Both the position numbers and the translations under genes were made by a program. Of a stretch of DNA of 64,000 nucleotides, positions 34,113 through 43,755 are shown one piece after another. Source of the stretch: Microcoleus sp. FACHB-68 (GTDB lineage: Bacteria > Cyanobacteriota > Cyanobacteriia > Cyanobacteriales > Oscillatoriaceae). The stretch is from assembly GCF_014695715.1 (NCBI RefSeq), contig NZ_JACJOT010000015.1, positions 124,001 through 188,000 on the forward strand, given 5' to 3'. Under the pieces are notes generated by a model. It was given only the letters and a program-made list of their open reading frames with translations. It had not been told where the DNA came from and did no database searches. Within the stretch, counting starts at the first letter, position 1, and each line of letters begins with the position of its first letter.

Positions 34113-34146
34113 GATCTGTCTTAAAAGTAGAATTCCAAGACAGATC
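34113..34146. terminator. Hairpin between convergent genes
   Basis: GATCTGTCTT (34113-34122) pairs perfectly with AAGACAGATC (34137-34146). It lies between the convergent Uma2 gene and the small secreted-protein gene, so it may serve both. Confidence 0.6.
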
Positions 34147-34199
34147 TATTAGTTTGGGTAAGCTAGGTAAAAATTTTTCAGCCTACCAACTTAGCTTCT

Positions 34200-34466
34200 C
34201 TACTTGTTATAAACGCACTTATTGGCATCCAGATGTGCCCAAACGTGGTTTGCGCCTCGTGCAGATGGGGGTAAATCTCCGGTCTTTAGCAAGTCGTTGT
34301 AACGACCACGACAATATTGATTCGCACCATCTTGACCGAGATCATGAAGCCAAACATCCGATGCTGGATCGAAGGGATGCTCATGCGGCTCCCAAGCGAA
34401 AGCGGGACAAGTGCTTCCTACTACACCCAATAAAATAACTGCGCCAACGGAAAGAAGATTTTTCAC
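34200..34466 (-). CDS. Small secreted protein, function unknown
   Basis: An 88-residue protein with a Sec signal peptide (hydrophobic core LLSVGAVILLGVVGSTCPAFA, cleavage after AFA near residue 24). The mature 64-residue peptide is rich in His, Asp and Trp (WEPHEHPFDPASDVWLHDLG) with two Cys that could form a disulfide. GTG 34466 has AGGAGA ten bases upstream. Family not recognised; the His/Asp content could suit metal binding, which is speculation. Confidence 0.75.
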   Translation of the reverse strand: MKNLLSVGAVILLGVVGSTCPAFAWEPHEHPFDPASDVWLHDLGQDGANQYCRGRYNDLLKTGDLPPSARGANHVWAHLDANKCVYNK

Positions 34467-34704
34467 GAGTCAATTCTCCTAAGTTGATTGGTATTAACGG
34501 ATTGTTCTCTATTTGTATTGGGAAGTAGAATCTAAATTTATGCACTTCACCTAACAAATTTTTTACTCACTGCGGATTTTATGGGTTAATGAGTCTTCAC
34601 AGGTTGGGTTGAGCTAAGGAACCCTCCCCACAAAACTAAAACCGTACCCACCCACATCAGAAGTGTTGTAGAGTGCAAACATCTACAAACCGGCAACCGA
34701 GGCC

Positions 34705-36303
34705 ATGAATCGCGCAAATCTTACAGAAAATCCCTACTCCTCAACCCGGCAAGTCATCCTGGGAAAACGGGGTGCAGTGGCAACCAGCCAACCCCTCGCC
34801 ACCCTCGCCGGCATGGAAATGTTGTGGGCGGGGGGAAATGCCGTGGATGCTGCAATTGCAATGGCAGTCGCGCTAACCGTTGTTGAACCCACCTCAAACG
34901 GCATCGGTTCAGACGCTTTTGCCCTCGTTTGGGATGGCAAGTTGCACGGCTTAAATGGTTCCGGCAAAAGCTGCCAGAACTTGACAGCGGAATATTTTTC
35001 TGGGGTAGATAAAATGCCGACCTATGGCTGGCTGCCGGTGACGGTTCCGGGTGCGGTTTCTGCGTGGCGTACGGTGTGGGAACGTTGGGGCCGGCTGCCA
35101 TTTGAGCAATTATTTGCGCCGGCAATTCGCTACGCAGAGGAAGGCTTTCCCGTCTCGCCGGTGACATCCCTGGCTTGGAAACGTGCAGAAGCAAGTTATT
35201 TATCTCAAACCGGCCCAGAGTTTCAGGCGTTTAAAGCAGTATTTTTTAACAATAACCGCGCACCGGCAGCCGGGGAAATTTGGGCCAGTCCTGCCCATGC
35301 TGCAACCTTACGCGAGATCGCAACCACCGGCGGTGAAAGTTTTTATACAGGCCGGCTGGCTGAGGAAATGGCTAATTTTGCCGCTGAAACCGGCGGTTTT
35401 CTAACCTTAGCTGACCTCGCCGCCCATCAAGCTGATTGGGTAACGCCAATTTCAACAGACTATCGCGGTTTGAGCGTTTGGGAAATGCCACCAAACACCC
35501 AAGGATTAGCCACATTAATTGCACTAAATATTTTAGAAGGTTTTGACTTAGGGAAATATCCCCGCGAGTCGGCTGAAAGCTACCACCGGCAGATCGAGGC
35601 GATGAAACTTGCCTTTGCCGATGTTCACCGCTACACCGCCGATCCCAGATTTATGGAGATGCCGGTGGATCGACTTTTAGATAAAACTTATGCAGCACAA
35701 CGCCGGCAACTGATTGGAGAAACCGCTATTCCCTTAGCTGAACCGGGTTTACCCAAAGGCGGAACCGTTTATCTCGCTGCCGCCGATGGGGAATTGATGG
35801 TTTCGTTTATCCAATCCAACTTTACAGGATTTGGCAGTGGTGTCCTGATTCCCGACACCGGCATCGCCTTGCATAACCGGGGAATTGGGTTCACGTTAGA
35901 AGCCGGTCATCCCAACCAATATGCGCCGGCAAAGCGTCCTTTTCATACAATTATTCCCGGTTTTCTCACCCAAGATGGGGTGCCGGTAGGCCCATTTGGC
36001 GTGATGGGAGGGCCAATGCAGCCCCAAGGACATTTGCAAGCAGTCGTAAATTTGGTCGATTACGGCATGAATCCGCAAGCCGCCCTTGATGCTCCACGCT
36101 GGCATTTTGTCAAGGATAATCACGTATTTTTAGAACCGACTGCCGGTGTTCAATTAGCAAAAGAATTAAGTGAACATGGTCACAATATTCAAGTGAATTC
36201 AGAATCAGGTTTATTTGGTCGCGGCCAGATCATTTTACGAAAAAATAATATCTTGATCGCCGCATCAGAACCCCGTGCCGATGGATTAGCACTCGCTTGG
36301 TAA
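34705..36303 (+). CDS. ggt: Gamma-glutamyltransferase family protein
   Basis: A 532-residue Ntn-hydrolase that cleaves gamma-glutamyl bonds of glutathione or related compounds. Family motifs: GGNAVDAAIAMAVALTVVEP near residue 46, GSDAFALVWDGKLHGLNGSG, then the autoprocessing site region LPKGGTVYLAAADGELMVSF (Thr in GGT is the expected nucleophile), SNFTGFGSGVLIPDTGIALHNRG, and PFHTIIPGF followed by GVMGGPMQPQGHLQ. It resembles the YwrD-like branch rather than classical periplasmic Ggt; no signal peptide is visible, so it may be cytoplasmic. Confidence 0.93.
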   Translation: MNRANLTENPYSSTRQVILGKRGAVATSQPLATLAGMEMLWAGGNAVDAAIAMAVALTVVEPTSNGIGSDAFALVWDGKLHGLNGSGKSCQNLTAEYFSGVDKMPTYGWLPVTVPGAVSAWRTVWERWGRLPFEQLFAPAIRYAEEGFPVSPVTSLAWKRAEASYLSQTGPEFQAFKAVFFNNNRAPAAGEIWASPAHAATLREIATTGGESFYTGRLAEEMANFAAETGGFLTLADLAAHQADWVTPISTDYRGLSVWEMPPNTQGLATLIALNILEGFDLGKYPRESAESYHRQIEAMKLAFADVHRYTADPRFMEMPVDRLLDKTYAAQRRQLIGETAIPLAEPGLPKGGTVYLAAADGELMVSFIQSNFTGFGSGVLIPDTGIALHNRGIGFTLEAGHPNQYAPAKRPFHTIIPGFLTQDGVPVGPFGVMGGPMQPQGHLQAVVNLVDYGMNPQAALDAPRWHFVKDNHVFLEPTAGVQLAKELSEHGHNIQVNSESGLFGRGQIILRKNNILIAASEPRADGLALAW

Positions 36304-36364
36304 GAAATATCAAGTAGGGTGCGTGAGTCACGATTTAGTATTAGTTCAGCTAATAACAATGAAT

Positions 36365-38176
36365 TCATGCCTGTCTTGAGCGCCCTAACTGTTGTAGAAT
36401 AGTTTTTCTTAATTCCTGGGCTTGTTGAAGGTTGGGATTAATTTGCAGCGCCTTCTCCACAGACTCAAGTGCTTCTTTATTTCGTCCCTGCAAATGTAGG
36501 GTAATACCTCGGCTAGTCCAAGCATTAGCATGATCAGGCTGGAATTGAATTGTTTTGTCAAAAGAGGCAAGGGCATCTTCGTAGCGTTTCAATTCACCTA
36601 GCGCAACGCCTCTGCCATACCAAGCATTAGCTAAATCAGGCTGAAATTGAATAACCTTGTCATAAGAAGCAAGGGCATCTTCGTAGCGTTTCAACTCACC
36701 TAGTACAATGCCTCGGTTATACCAAGCACTAGCATCCTCAGGCTTAATTTGAATAGCTTTGTCATAAGAAGCAAGCGCATCTTCATAACGTTTCAACTCA
36801 CCTAGCACAATGCCTCGGTTATACCAAGCTACAGCATAGTCCGGCTTAATTTGAATAGCTTTGTCAAAAGAAGCAAGCGCATCTTCATAACGTTTCAACT
36901 CACCTAGCGCTGTACCTCTGCCATACCAAGCATTAGCTAAATCAGGCTGAAATTGAATCGCCTTGTTAAAAGAAGCAACCGCATCTTCGTAGCGCTTCAA
37001 CTCACCTAGCGCAACGCCTTGCTCAAACCAAGCATTAGCATGATCAGGCTGAAATTGAATCGCCTTGTTAAAAGAAGCAACCGCATCTTCGTAGCGTTTC
37101 AACTCACCTAGCACAAAGCCTTTGCCATACCAAGCATTAGCTAAATCAGGCTGAAATTGAATTGCTTTGTCATAAGAAGCAACCGCTTCTTCGTAGCGCT
37201 TCAAATCACCCAGCGCAACGCCTCTGCCATACCAAGCATTAGCTAAATCAGGCTGAAATTGAATTGCCTTGTCATAAGAAGCAAGGGCTTCTTCGTAGCG
37301 TTTCAACTCACCTAACCCATTGCCTCGGCTATACCAAGCTACAGCATAGTCCGGCTTAATTAAAATTACCTGATCAAAAGAAGCAACCGCTTCTTCGTAG
37401 CGTTTTAACTGACTTAACACATTGCCTCGGTTAAGCCAAGCCTCAGCCAAATCAGGCTTAAATTGAATCGCCTTGTCATAAGAAGCAACTGCATCTTCGT
37501 AGCGTTTCAGCTTCCTTAGCGCAGCACCTCGGTTGTTCCAAGCCGCAGCCAAATCAGGCTTAAATTGAATAGCTTTGTCATAAGAAGCAACTGCATCTTC
37601 GTAGCGGTTTAACTGACTTAACGCATTGCCTCGGTTGTTCCAAGCATAAGCATCATCAGGTCGAAATTGAATTGCTTTATCAAAAGAAACCACCGCATCT
37701 TCGTAACGTTTCAGCGCCCCTAGCACAATGCCTCGGCTATCCCAAGCCTCAACATAGTCAGGCTGAATTTGAATTGCCTTGTCGTAAGCACTAAGCGCTT
37801 CTTCATACCGTTGATAGTTAGACAAATTATTGCCGATCTTCAACCAGTCTCTGGCGCTTCGTGTAGTCTCAACATCATCGGCAGAAGGCTGATTAAGATT
37901 TGCTCGATAGGTATTAATGGGAATCGCCCAATTAATATTGGTAGCCTCTTCTCCTACTCTCTCAAAGTTAGTACCGGCTGCAAACTGCGATTTTTGTGAT
38001 ATTTGCTCGTCTGTGATGGCCATAAATGTAGCTATTTCCGTTCTCACAGATCCGTGAACTGCTACTACCTTATCCAATCGCTTGCAGACACCGGCAAATG
38101 ATTTTTCTCCAAGACTACAGCCGATGAGAGATAAGGTAAAAATGCTGGAAACAAGCAACAATTTCCGCAATTTCAT
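36365..38176 (-). CDS. Lipoprotein with fourteen TPR repeats
   Basis: A 603-residue scaffold protein. The signal peptide ends in a lipobox (SLIGC, Cys20), so it should be a lipid-anchored periplasmic or outer-membrane protein. After a 100-residue N-terminal region, about residues 108-585 consist of fourteen consecutive 34-residue TPR units of the form AWYxRGxxLGELKRYEDALASYDKAI. Several central units are nearly identical at protein and DNA level (102-bp period between about 36430 and 37860), showing recent duplication. TPR stacks mediate protein-protein contacts; the partner is unknown. Copy number is likely to vary between strains. Confidence 0.92.
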   Translation of the reverse strand: MKLRKLLLVSSIFTLSLIGCSLGEKSFAGVCKRLDKVVAVHGSVRTEIATFMAITDEQISQKSQFAAGTNFERVGEEATNINWAIPINTYRANLNQPSADDVETTRSARDWLKIGNNLSNYQRYEEALSAYDKAIQIQPDYVEAWDSRGIVLGALKRYEDAVVSFDKAIQFRPDDAYAWNNRGNALSQLNRYEDAVASYDKAIQFKPDLAAAWNNRGAALRKLKRYEDAVASYDKAIQFKPDLAEAWLNRGNVLSQLKRYEEAVASFDQVILIKPDYAVAWYSRGNGLGELKRYEEALASYDKAIQFQPDLANAWYGRGVALGDLKRYEEAVASYDKAIQFQPDLANAWYGKGFVLGELKRYEDAVASFNKAIQFQPDHANAWFEQGVALGELKRYEDAVASFNKAIQFQPDLANAWYGRGTALGELKRYEDALASFDKAIQIKPDYAVAWYNRGIVLGELKRYEDALASYDKAIQIKPEDASAWYNRGIVLGELKRYEDALASYDKVIQFQPDLANAWYGRGVALGELKRYEDALASFDKTIQFQPDHANAWTSRGITLHLQGRNKEALESVEKALQINPNLQQAQELRKTILQQLGRSRQA

Positions 38177-38809
38177 AGTGCGCCCAAAGAATTTAAGGAT
38201 TAAGGCTGAGCTGAACCTTTGATATATCTTTCTGACTCAGTGTACGCACTAACCCTTTCAAGGTTATCTCAACTTTCTAGGCGTCATTGATGACAATTTT
38301 ATGCAAATTCTTGACATGAGAGTGCGTGTTGAACTGTAATCCATTGGTTGGTAAACGGTTAACCAGAGGGTACACTTCGTTAATCTACTCTACAGATTTT
38401 GAAATATTTTAAATTATAACAACTTTATATTTTTTTCTTAAATATTTTGTGAATCTTAATACATTTATCTTGGATAAAATTCAGTTACGCTCTGCTATTG
38501 CCACCTTATTTGTAAAGCTGAAAAAATGAGATTTTTTTGTAAACGACCGCTAAGAAACACACTTGGCAATTTAAACTGCGCTCTCATCGAGTTTAATGGC
38601 TTCCACAAAAGTGCATAAATTTATGGTCAAACAACCGAACTTAGCAGCAAAGGAAACTGGGCGCGTGCGGCGCAACCATCGGGGTTGCAAACTGGCTGGA
38701 TTGTTTAGCCGGTACTGCGTAGAATCATGTTGCCCTTGATTGCGGTAAACCTGAAGAACTTAGCACCACAACCGCCCACGCGGCTTCACAATGTTTAAAA
38801 AATCACACC
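38177..38809 (+). other. Long leader upstream of the AgcS gene with paired hairpins
   Basis: A 633-base gap. The first 400 bases are AT-rich without features. Close to the symporter gene are two adjacent stems: GCAACC/GGTTGC at 38672-38688 and CTGGCT/AGCCGG at 38692-38712. They could belong to a structured 5' leader. I could not match it to glycine, glnA or other riboswitch consensus sequences. Confidence 0.4.
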
Positions 38810-40312
38810 ATGAAACGAACCTGGCTTTTATTTTTACTGATTCTGGCCTTACCTAGCGCCGCCCTCGCTGCGGAAACAGCAGCCCCAGCCGGCGGCTTTT
38901 TAGACGCTATTGATGCTGTCTTCGCCAAGATTGTTGAGGCGATGTCTGGGGTGCTGTTCTTGAGCATCGGCGGTATGCCGTTTATTGTGTTGTGGCTGAT
39001 TGCCGGTGCGATCTTCTTTACCATCCGAATGGGTTTTGTTAACATTCGGGCGTTCAAACACGCGATCTACGTGGTTCGTGGCCATTATGACGACCCGACG
39101 GAAGAGGGCGAAGTCACACACTTTCAAGCTTTGTCGGCTGCCTTGTCAGCAACAGTGGGGCTGGGTAACATTGCCGGCGTGGCCATTGCCATCAAGCTGG
39201 GTGGCCCTGGTGCGATGTTTTGGATGACCCTTGCCGGCCTATTGGGCATGAGTAGCAAGTTTGTTGAGTGTACCCTGGGCCTTAAATACCGGGTGATCAG
39301 CCCAGATGGGCGCGTTTCTGGTGGCCCGATGTACTTTTTGTCTCGTGGACTCGGTGAAGTTGGGTTGCGCCCACTGGGTAAGGTTCTGGCAATTTTCTTT
39401 GCGATCTTCGCCATCGGCGGGTCTTTCGGCGGGGGCAATATGTTCCAAGCCAACCAGTCCTTTGCTGCCGTTGCCCAAGTTCTGCCGGTTTTCGCTGGCC
39501 GCAGTTGGCTCTACGGCTTAGTGATTGCCTTTTTAGTCGCTCTAGTCATTATCGGCGGAATTCGTCGCATTGGGGCAGTGGCAGAACTGCTCGTGCCGGC
39601 TATGTGCCTCCTTTATGTCTTAGCTTCCCTGTGGATTCTGTTGTTGAACATCCCGGAAATCCCTGGTGCTTTTGCCACGGTTGTCAAGGAAGCGTTTTCT
39701 CCCACAGCGGTTGAGGGAGGCTTTATTGGCGTACTTGTGCAGGGGGTGAGACGCGCATCTTTCTCCAACGAGGCGGGGATTGGATCGGCATCCATCGCCC
39801 ACTCAGCCGCCCGGACTCATGAGCCGGTTCGTGAAGGTATTGTAGCCCTGCTAGAACCCTTTATCGACACGGTGGTGATTTGCAATATGACCGCAATTGT
39901 TGTCATTCTCACCGGCGTCTACAGCGATCCTGCAACTGCCAACTTAGATGGCATTTACATGACCTCAGCGGCCTTTTCAACGGTCATTAGTTGGTTCCCC
40001 GCAATCTTAGCGATTTCTGTTTTCCTGTTTGCTTTCTCAACAATGATTTCTTGGAGTTACTACGGGGAAAGAGCTTGGGCGTATCTATTTGGGGAAAATA
40101 CAACAATTTTTTACAAGGCGCTGTTCGTTATCTGCGTCTTCATCGGCTCAGTGGTGAACCTGCGCTCAGTGCTTGACTTCAGCGACATGATGATATTAAC
40201 GATGGCGTTCCCGAATATGCTGGGCGGCTTCCTCTTATCTAACAAGGTGGCTGCTGATCTCAAAAATTATATGGATCGTCTCAATCGTGGGGAGATGCCG
40301 GTTTATAAGTAG
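38810..40312 (+). CDS. Alanine/glycine:cation symporter (AgcS family)
   Basis: A 500-residue inner-membrane transporter for Na+- or H+-coupled uptake of alanine or glycine. An N-terminal signal-like segment (LLFLLILALPSAALA) precedes the core. Family signatures: MPFIVLWLIAGAIFFTIRMGFVN-type helix, GEVTHFQALSAALSATVGLGNIAGVAIA with the GxGNIxG motif near residue 118, GPGAMFWM, GGPMYFLSRGLG, and NEAGIGSASIAHSAA near residue 325. About eleven membrane helices are present. The putative structured leader upstream and the heptamer repeats directly after the stop are noted separately. Confidence 0.95.
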   Translation: MKRTWLLFLLILALPSAALAAETAAPAGGFLDAIDAVFAKIVEAMSGVLFLSIGGMPFIVLWLIAGAIFFTIRMGFVNIRAFKHAIYVVRGHYDDPTEEGEVTHFQALSAALSATVGLGNIAGVAIAIKLGGPGAMFWMTLAGLLGMSSKFVECTLGLKYRVISPDGRVSGGPMYFLSRGLGEVGLRPLGKVLAIFFAIFAIGGSFGGGNMFQANQSFAAVAQVLPVFAGRSWLYGLVIAFLVALVIIGGIRRIGAVAELLVPAMCLLYVLASLWILLLNIPEIPGAFATVVKEAFSPTAVEGGFIGVLVQGVRRASFSNEAGIGSASIAHSAARTHEPVREGIVALLEPFIDTVVICNMTAIVVILTGVYSDPATANLDGIYMTSAAFSTVISWFPAILAISVFLFAFSTMISWSYYGERAWAYLFGENTTIFYKALFVICVFIGSVVNLRSVLDFSDMMILTMAFPNMLGGFLLSNKVAADLKNYMDRLNRGEMPVYK

Positions 40313-40313
40313 G

Positions 40314-40484
40314 GGAATGGGCAATGGGCAATGGGCAATGGGCAATGGGCAATGGGCATGGGGCAATGGGCAATGGGCAATGGGCAATGGGCATGGGGCA
40401 ATGGGCAATGGGCATGGGGCAATGGGCATGGGGCAATGGGCAATGGGTAATGGGCAATGGGCAATGGGCAATGGGCATGGGGTT
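40314..40484 (+). repeat. Heptanucleotide repeat array (GGGCAAT)n
   Basis: About 24 head-to-tail heptamers, mostly GGGCAAT with GGGCATG variants, begin one base after the AgcS stop codon. They resemble the heptameric STRR repeats described in filamentous cyanobacteria. A shorter array in the opposite polarity (CCCCATG, CCCATTG) lies at 40574-40612, so the transcript could fold into a long hairpin between the two convergent genes. ORFs read through this array in several frames are artefacts. Confidence 0.9.
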
Positions 40485-40573
40485 AGGCTGCGCCAACCTT
40501 TAGGTACGGGCATGAACTCAGGAATGAGGAATCAGCAACATTTCTCCCCTCAGCACTAAAAACTCCTCCAATC

Positions 40574-40612
40574 CCCCATGCCCCATGCCCCATGCCCATT
40601 GCCCAATCCCCT
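40574..40612 (-). repeat. Inverted heptamer repeats (CCCCATG)
   Basis: Five or six CCCCATG/CCCATTG heptamers, the complement of the 40314-40484 array, abutting the lipA stop codon. The pairing could act as a bidirectional terminator. Confidence 0.7.
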
Positions 40613-41552
40613 ATTCCCTCTCTCCAGCATGATAAGAACTGCGAACCAGTGGGCCAGATCGGACGTGGGAAAAGCCCATTTCTGTGGCTATTTCGCCAAG
40701 CCGGCTAAATTCTTCGGGTGTCCAGTATTTTTGCACCGGCAGGTGTTCTAAGGAAGGACGCATATACTGTCCCAAGGTGATGCGATCACAGCCGGCTTCT
40801 CGCAAATCTGCCATTGCCTCGATTATTTCCGCTTCTGTTTCCCCATGTCCCAGCATTAACCCTGATTTGGTGGGAATGCTGGGGTTAATTTGTTGAACGA
40901 TCCGCAACACATCCAGTGATCGCTCATACTTAGCACCCCGGCGCACCGGCCCTTGCAAGCGTCTGACGGTTTCAATATTGTGGTTATAACAGGCGGGATT
41001 TGCCTTAACGACGGTCTCAATGCGTTGGCGCTGCTGCTGTGCCGGCGCGATCTCCTCAGAATGACCGCCCCAAAAATCGGCGGTAAGCACTTCAATCTCA
41101 GTTTGAGGGTTGAGCCGGCGCACCGCTTCTATTGTCGCCACAAACCAGCCGGCACCGCTATCGGGCAAGTCATCTCTAGCAACAGATGTCAGGACAACAT
41201 AACGTAATCCCAATTGCTGCACGGCGTCGGCTACCTTCTGGGGTTCTTCTGCATCTAAAGGCATCGGCGCATGACCTTTATCCACTTGACAAAACGCACA
41301 GGAACGGGTGCAAACAGGACCCATGAGCAGAAATGTTGCGGTTTTTTGTGAATAGCACTCGCCTCGGTTGGGACACCGGCCTTCTTCACAAATCGTGTGG
41401 ATCTGGCGTTGCTTAATAATTCTTTGAACTGTCGAAAGTTCGCTGGCTTTACCGATAGGGCGTCGCAGCCACTCTGGCATTGCTTCGATTTCTGCCCTCA
41501 GATGTTTGTTTGAGGATGGGGTTACAGAAGGTTGCTGATTTTGGTTAGGCAT
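40611..41552 (-). CDS. lipA: Lipoyl synthase
   Basis: A 313-residue radical SAM enzyme that inserts two sulfur atoms into octanoyl-protein. Both Fe-S clusters are seen: the auxiliary-cluster motif [12 protein letters not shown] near residue 53 and the radical SAM motif [10 protein letters not shown] near residue 80. [39 protein letters not shown] and the C-terminal RSSY ([10 protein letters not shown]) complete the signature. ATG 41552 is preferred to an upstream start at 41594. No lipB is adjacent. Confidence 0.96.
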   Translation of the reverse strand: MPNQNQQPSVTPSSNKHLRAEIEAMPEWLRRPIGKASELSTVQRIIKQRQIHTICEEGRCPNRGECYSQKTATFLLMGPVCTRSCAFCQVDKGHAPMPLDAEEPQKVADAVQQLGLRYVVLTSVARDDLPDSGAGWFVATIEAVRRLNPQTEIEVLTADFWGGHSEEIAPAQQQRQRIETVVKANPACYNHNIETVRRLQGPVRRGAKYERSLDVLRIVQQINPSIPTKSGLMLGHGETEAEIIEAMADLREAGCDRITLGQYMRPSLEHLPVQKYWTPEEFSRLGEIATEMGFSHVRSGPLVRSSYHAGERE

Positions 41553-42034
41553 AAAAGTGAGATTATAATCCTTCAGGCAGGTTACTAACATCAATAACTG
41601 TGATATGTTTTGCCTTTCTCAAGAGATGCCGGTGGGGTGTCTCTAAAAAAGTGAGGTTGCTTTTTTGCCGTTGGCTCCAATAGGGCATTAAGCTAGGGGA
41701 TGAAGAACTCAGCTCGTTTTTAGCGAGACTTCAGAATACAGAAAATGGAAATAGCCGGCTCAAAAATTGTATCGCTGCTATTACTGTTGTATAAAACTCT
41801 AATCAGAGTGATTTTGTTGGGCAGCGAGAACGCTACTTCATTTAGCTGTAGTGTGACTCACCAGGTCTGGGCTGGATGCACCGCAGCTAGACATTGCTGA
41901 TTCTTCTTCCCTCCTTGGCCTGAGCTAGTTTGTCTGATCGGGGTTGCATCCTCAACTAGGATTCAACTGCTTCAAGGTCACAAAACTGTCACCATTAAAT
42001 TTAATCCTTCACTCAACCACTAGAGGAGTCAGTC
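41553..42034. other. Divergent intergenic region
   Basis: A 482-base region between lipA (leftward) and the response regulator (rightward). It must contain both promoters. I see no tRNA, riboswitch or repeat in it. Confidence 0.4.
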
Positions 42035-42598
42035 GTGGCAAGTCACAAGATCCTGGTTATCGATGACAGTAAGGTCATTCGGGTGCGAGTTCGAGAAATG
42101 TTACCGCCTGGTAACTTTGAAGTCCTAGATGCGAAAGATGGCGAAGAAGGACTCAAGCTAATCCGTCAGGCACGCCCCAATTTGATTATGTTAGATTTCC
42201 TGCTGCCTAAAGTGAGCGGTTGGGAAGTGTTTCAGCAGATCCAATCGAATGCTGAACTACGAAGCATTCCTCTGGTATTAATGTCGGGGCGTAAAGAGGA
42301 AGTCACGGAGAAAATTCAGGAACCGTTTAAGCATTTTGCCTTTATCGAAAAGCCTTTTGAAAAGAAAACGCTGATTGAGGCGATCAAATTGGCAATGAAG
42401 ATTGCGCCAAAAGCACCGGCAGGCGCAGCCGCAGCCGCACCGGCAGCCGCAGCCGCAGCCGGTGACGCAGCTTCAGGTGATTCTTCAGCAGATGTTCAGG
42501 CACTGAAGCAACAAATGGCCAAAATGCAGGCTGAAATTGATGGCTTGAAGAAACAAATCACTCAAATTATGACGTTCATTAAACAAAAAATGAAGTAG
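42035..42598 (+). CDS. Response regulator with alanine-rich linker and coiled-coil tail
   Basis: A 187-residue protein. Residues 1-125 form a receiver: ILVIDDSKVIRVRVREML (acidic pocket), LIMLDFLLPKVSGWEVF (phospho-acceptor Asp near residue 55), LVLMSGR, and Lys in FIEKPFEKK. An Ala/Pro-rich linker (about 130-155) leads to a 35-residue coiled coil (LKQQMAKMQAEIDGLKKQIT) likely to oligomerise. No DNA-binding domain is present, so it may act by protein contact, as in the type IV pilus phototaxis receivers. GTG 42035 is supported by GAGGAG seven bases upstream. Confidence 0.88.
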   Translation: MASHKILVIDDSKVIRVRVREMLPPGNFEVLDAKDGEEGLKLIRQARPNLIMLDFLLPKVSGWEVFQQIQSNAELRSIPLVLMSGRKEEVTEKIQEPFKHFAFIEKPFEKKTLIEAIKLAMKIAPKAPAGAAAAAPAAAAAAGDAASGDSSADVQALKQQMAKMQAEIDGLKKQITQIMTFIKQKMK

Positions 42599-42771
42599 CC
42601 GGCACGAGTCTGTGATGGACTGTGAGAAAGTGTCGGCGGGGATGGAAGTTAACCAATTTGCCCTCACTATTGGGTAGCCGGCAGCTTGAAAATATGATTC
42701 ACTGACCAATTGTAGGGGCACGGCATAACCGTGTCCTTCTCGGTTTAATGGGCCATTTCGGGACTTTTTAG

Positions 42772-42822
42772 TGCTGAGTGCTGAGTGCTGAGTGAGAGAG
42801 TGGGGGAGAGTGGGGGAGGTGG
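42772..42822 (+). repeat. GTGCTGAGT / GAGAGTGGGG low-complexity repeat
   Basis: Three GTGCTGA units followed by two GAGAGTGGGG units. It is related to the stretch at 5513-5583 and, like it, lies just upstream of a plus-strand gene. Confidence 0.6.
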
Positions 42823-42872
42823 CTGAATTCCAAACTTAAGATTTGTCCCAATCGCGTTTGAGAAAGGAAAAG

Positions 42873-43742
42873 ATGATAGATATCACATCTGCAGTTAACC
42901 GCGCAAATACTGCCGGCATTAATGCCACAGACATTCAACTTTTAGTGCTTGATATTGATGGCACCATTGCCGGGGTGTCGAATGAAATAAACGAGCCGGT
43001 GAAGCAAGCCATTAAGGCAGCTCAAAGGAAAGGCGTGCAAGTGGCGGTTGCAACCGGGCGGATGTACTGCTCAGCTTTGCGCTTTTATGAGGAAATTGGC
43101 TCGACTCTCCCCTTAATAACCTACCAGGGAGCGCTGATTAAAGATCCCACAACTCAACACCTTCACCGGCACTTGCGACTTTCTCAAGCACTTGCGTTAC
43201 AACTGCTGGATCATTTTGAGTTGCCCGAATTACGATCCCTGCTTTCTATTCACTGTTACGTTGATGACCGGCTTTATGTGCGTGAACTCACCCCTGCTAG
43301 CATCGCTTATGGCGAACGCACCGGCGTACAGCCCATTCCAGTTGGGGACTTGCGTCAATTTCTGACAATTGAACCAACCAAAATCTTAGCGCTGTGCGAT
43401 GATCCCGCCGTAATTGACCAGTTGCTAGGAACGTTGCGCGGACGCTACACGCCGGCTGAGCTTTACTTAACCAAATCAGTCGCCACTTTTTTTGAAGCGA
43501 CTCACCCAGCCGTGAACAAAGGCGAAGCGGTTCGCTATCTCGCTGAGGAGATACTGGGCTTGCCGGCTTCTAGCGTGATGACGATTGGCGATAACTTTAA
43601 TGATGTCGAAATGCTTGCTTATGCCGGCCTTGGTGTAGCGATGGGCAATGCGCCGGCAGAAGTAAAGGCTGTGGCTAAATGGGTTGCTCCTAGCGTTGAG
43701 CAAGACGGTGCGGCGGCAGCGATTGAGGCATTTTTACTATAA
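42873..43742 (+). CDS. Cof-type HAD-IIB family phosphatase
   Basis: A 289-residue haloacid dehalogenase-superfamily hydrolase acting on a sugar phosphate or similar small phosphoester. Motif I LLVLDIDGTIAG is near residue 24, motif II in VAVATGRMYC, and motif III/IV GDNFNDVEMLAYAGLGVAMGNA near residue 245; the large IIB cap lies between (about 90-200). ATG 42873 follows AAAGGA by three bases and is preferred to a TTG at 42843. Substrate unknown. Confidence 0.93.
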   Translation: MIDITSAVNRANTAGINATDIQLLVLDIDGTIAGVSNEINEPVKQAIKAAQRKGVQVAVATGRMYCSALRFYEEIGSTLPLITYQGALIKDPTTQHLHRHLRLSQALALQLLDHFELPELRSLLSIHCYVDDRLYVRELTPASIAYGERTGVQPIPVGDLRQFLTIEPTKILALCDDPAVIDQLLGTLRGRYTPAELYLTKSVATFFEATHPAVNKGEAVRYLAEEILGLPASSVMTIGDNFNDVEMLAYAGLGVAMGNAPAEVKAVAKWVAPSVEQDGAAAAIEAFLL

Positions 43743-43755
43743 GCGCTCATCAGAA

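Noticed and set aside
38640-38809. Glycine riboswitch before the AgcS gene
   Set aside because: The conserved glycine aptamer core sequences were not found; only generic hairpins are present.
40235-40559. ORFs rich in HCPLPIA or NGQWAMG repeats
   Set aside because: They are translations of the heptanucleotide array, open in several frames because the repeat has no stop codons.
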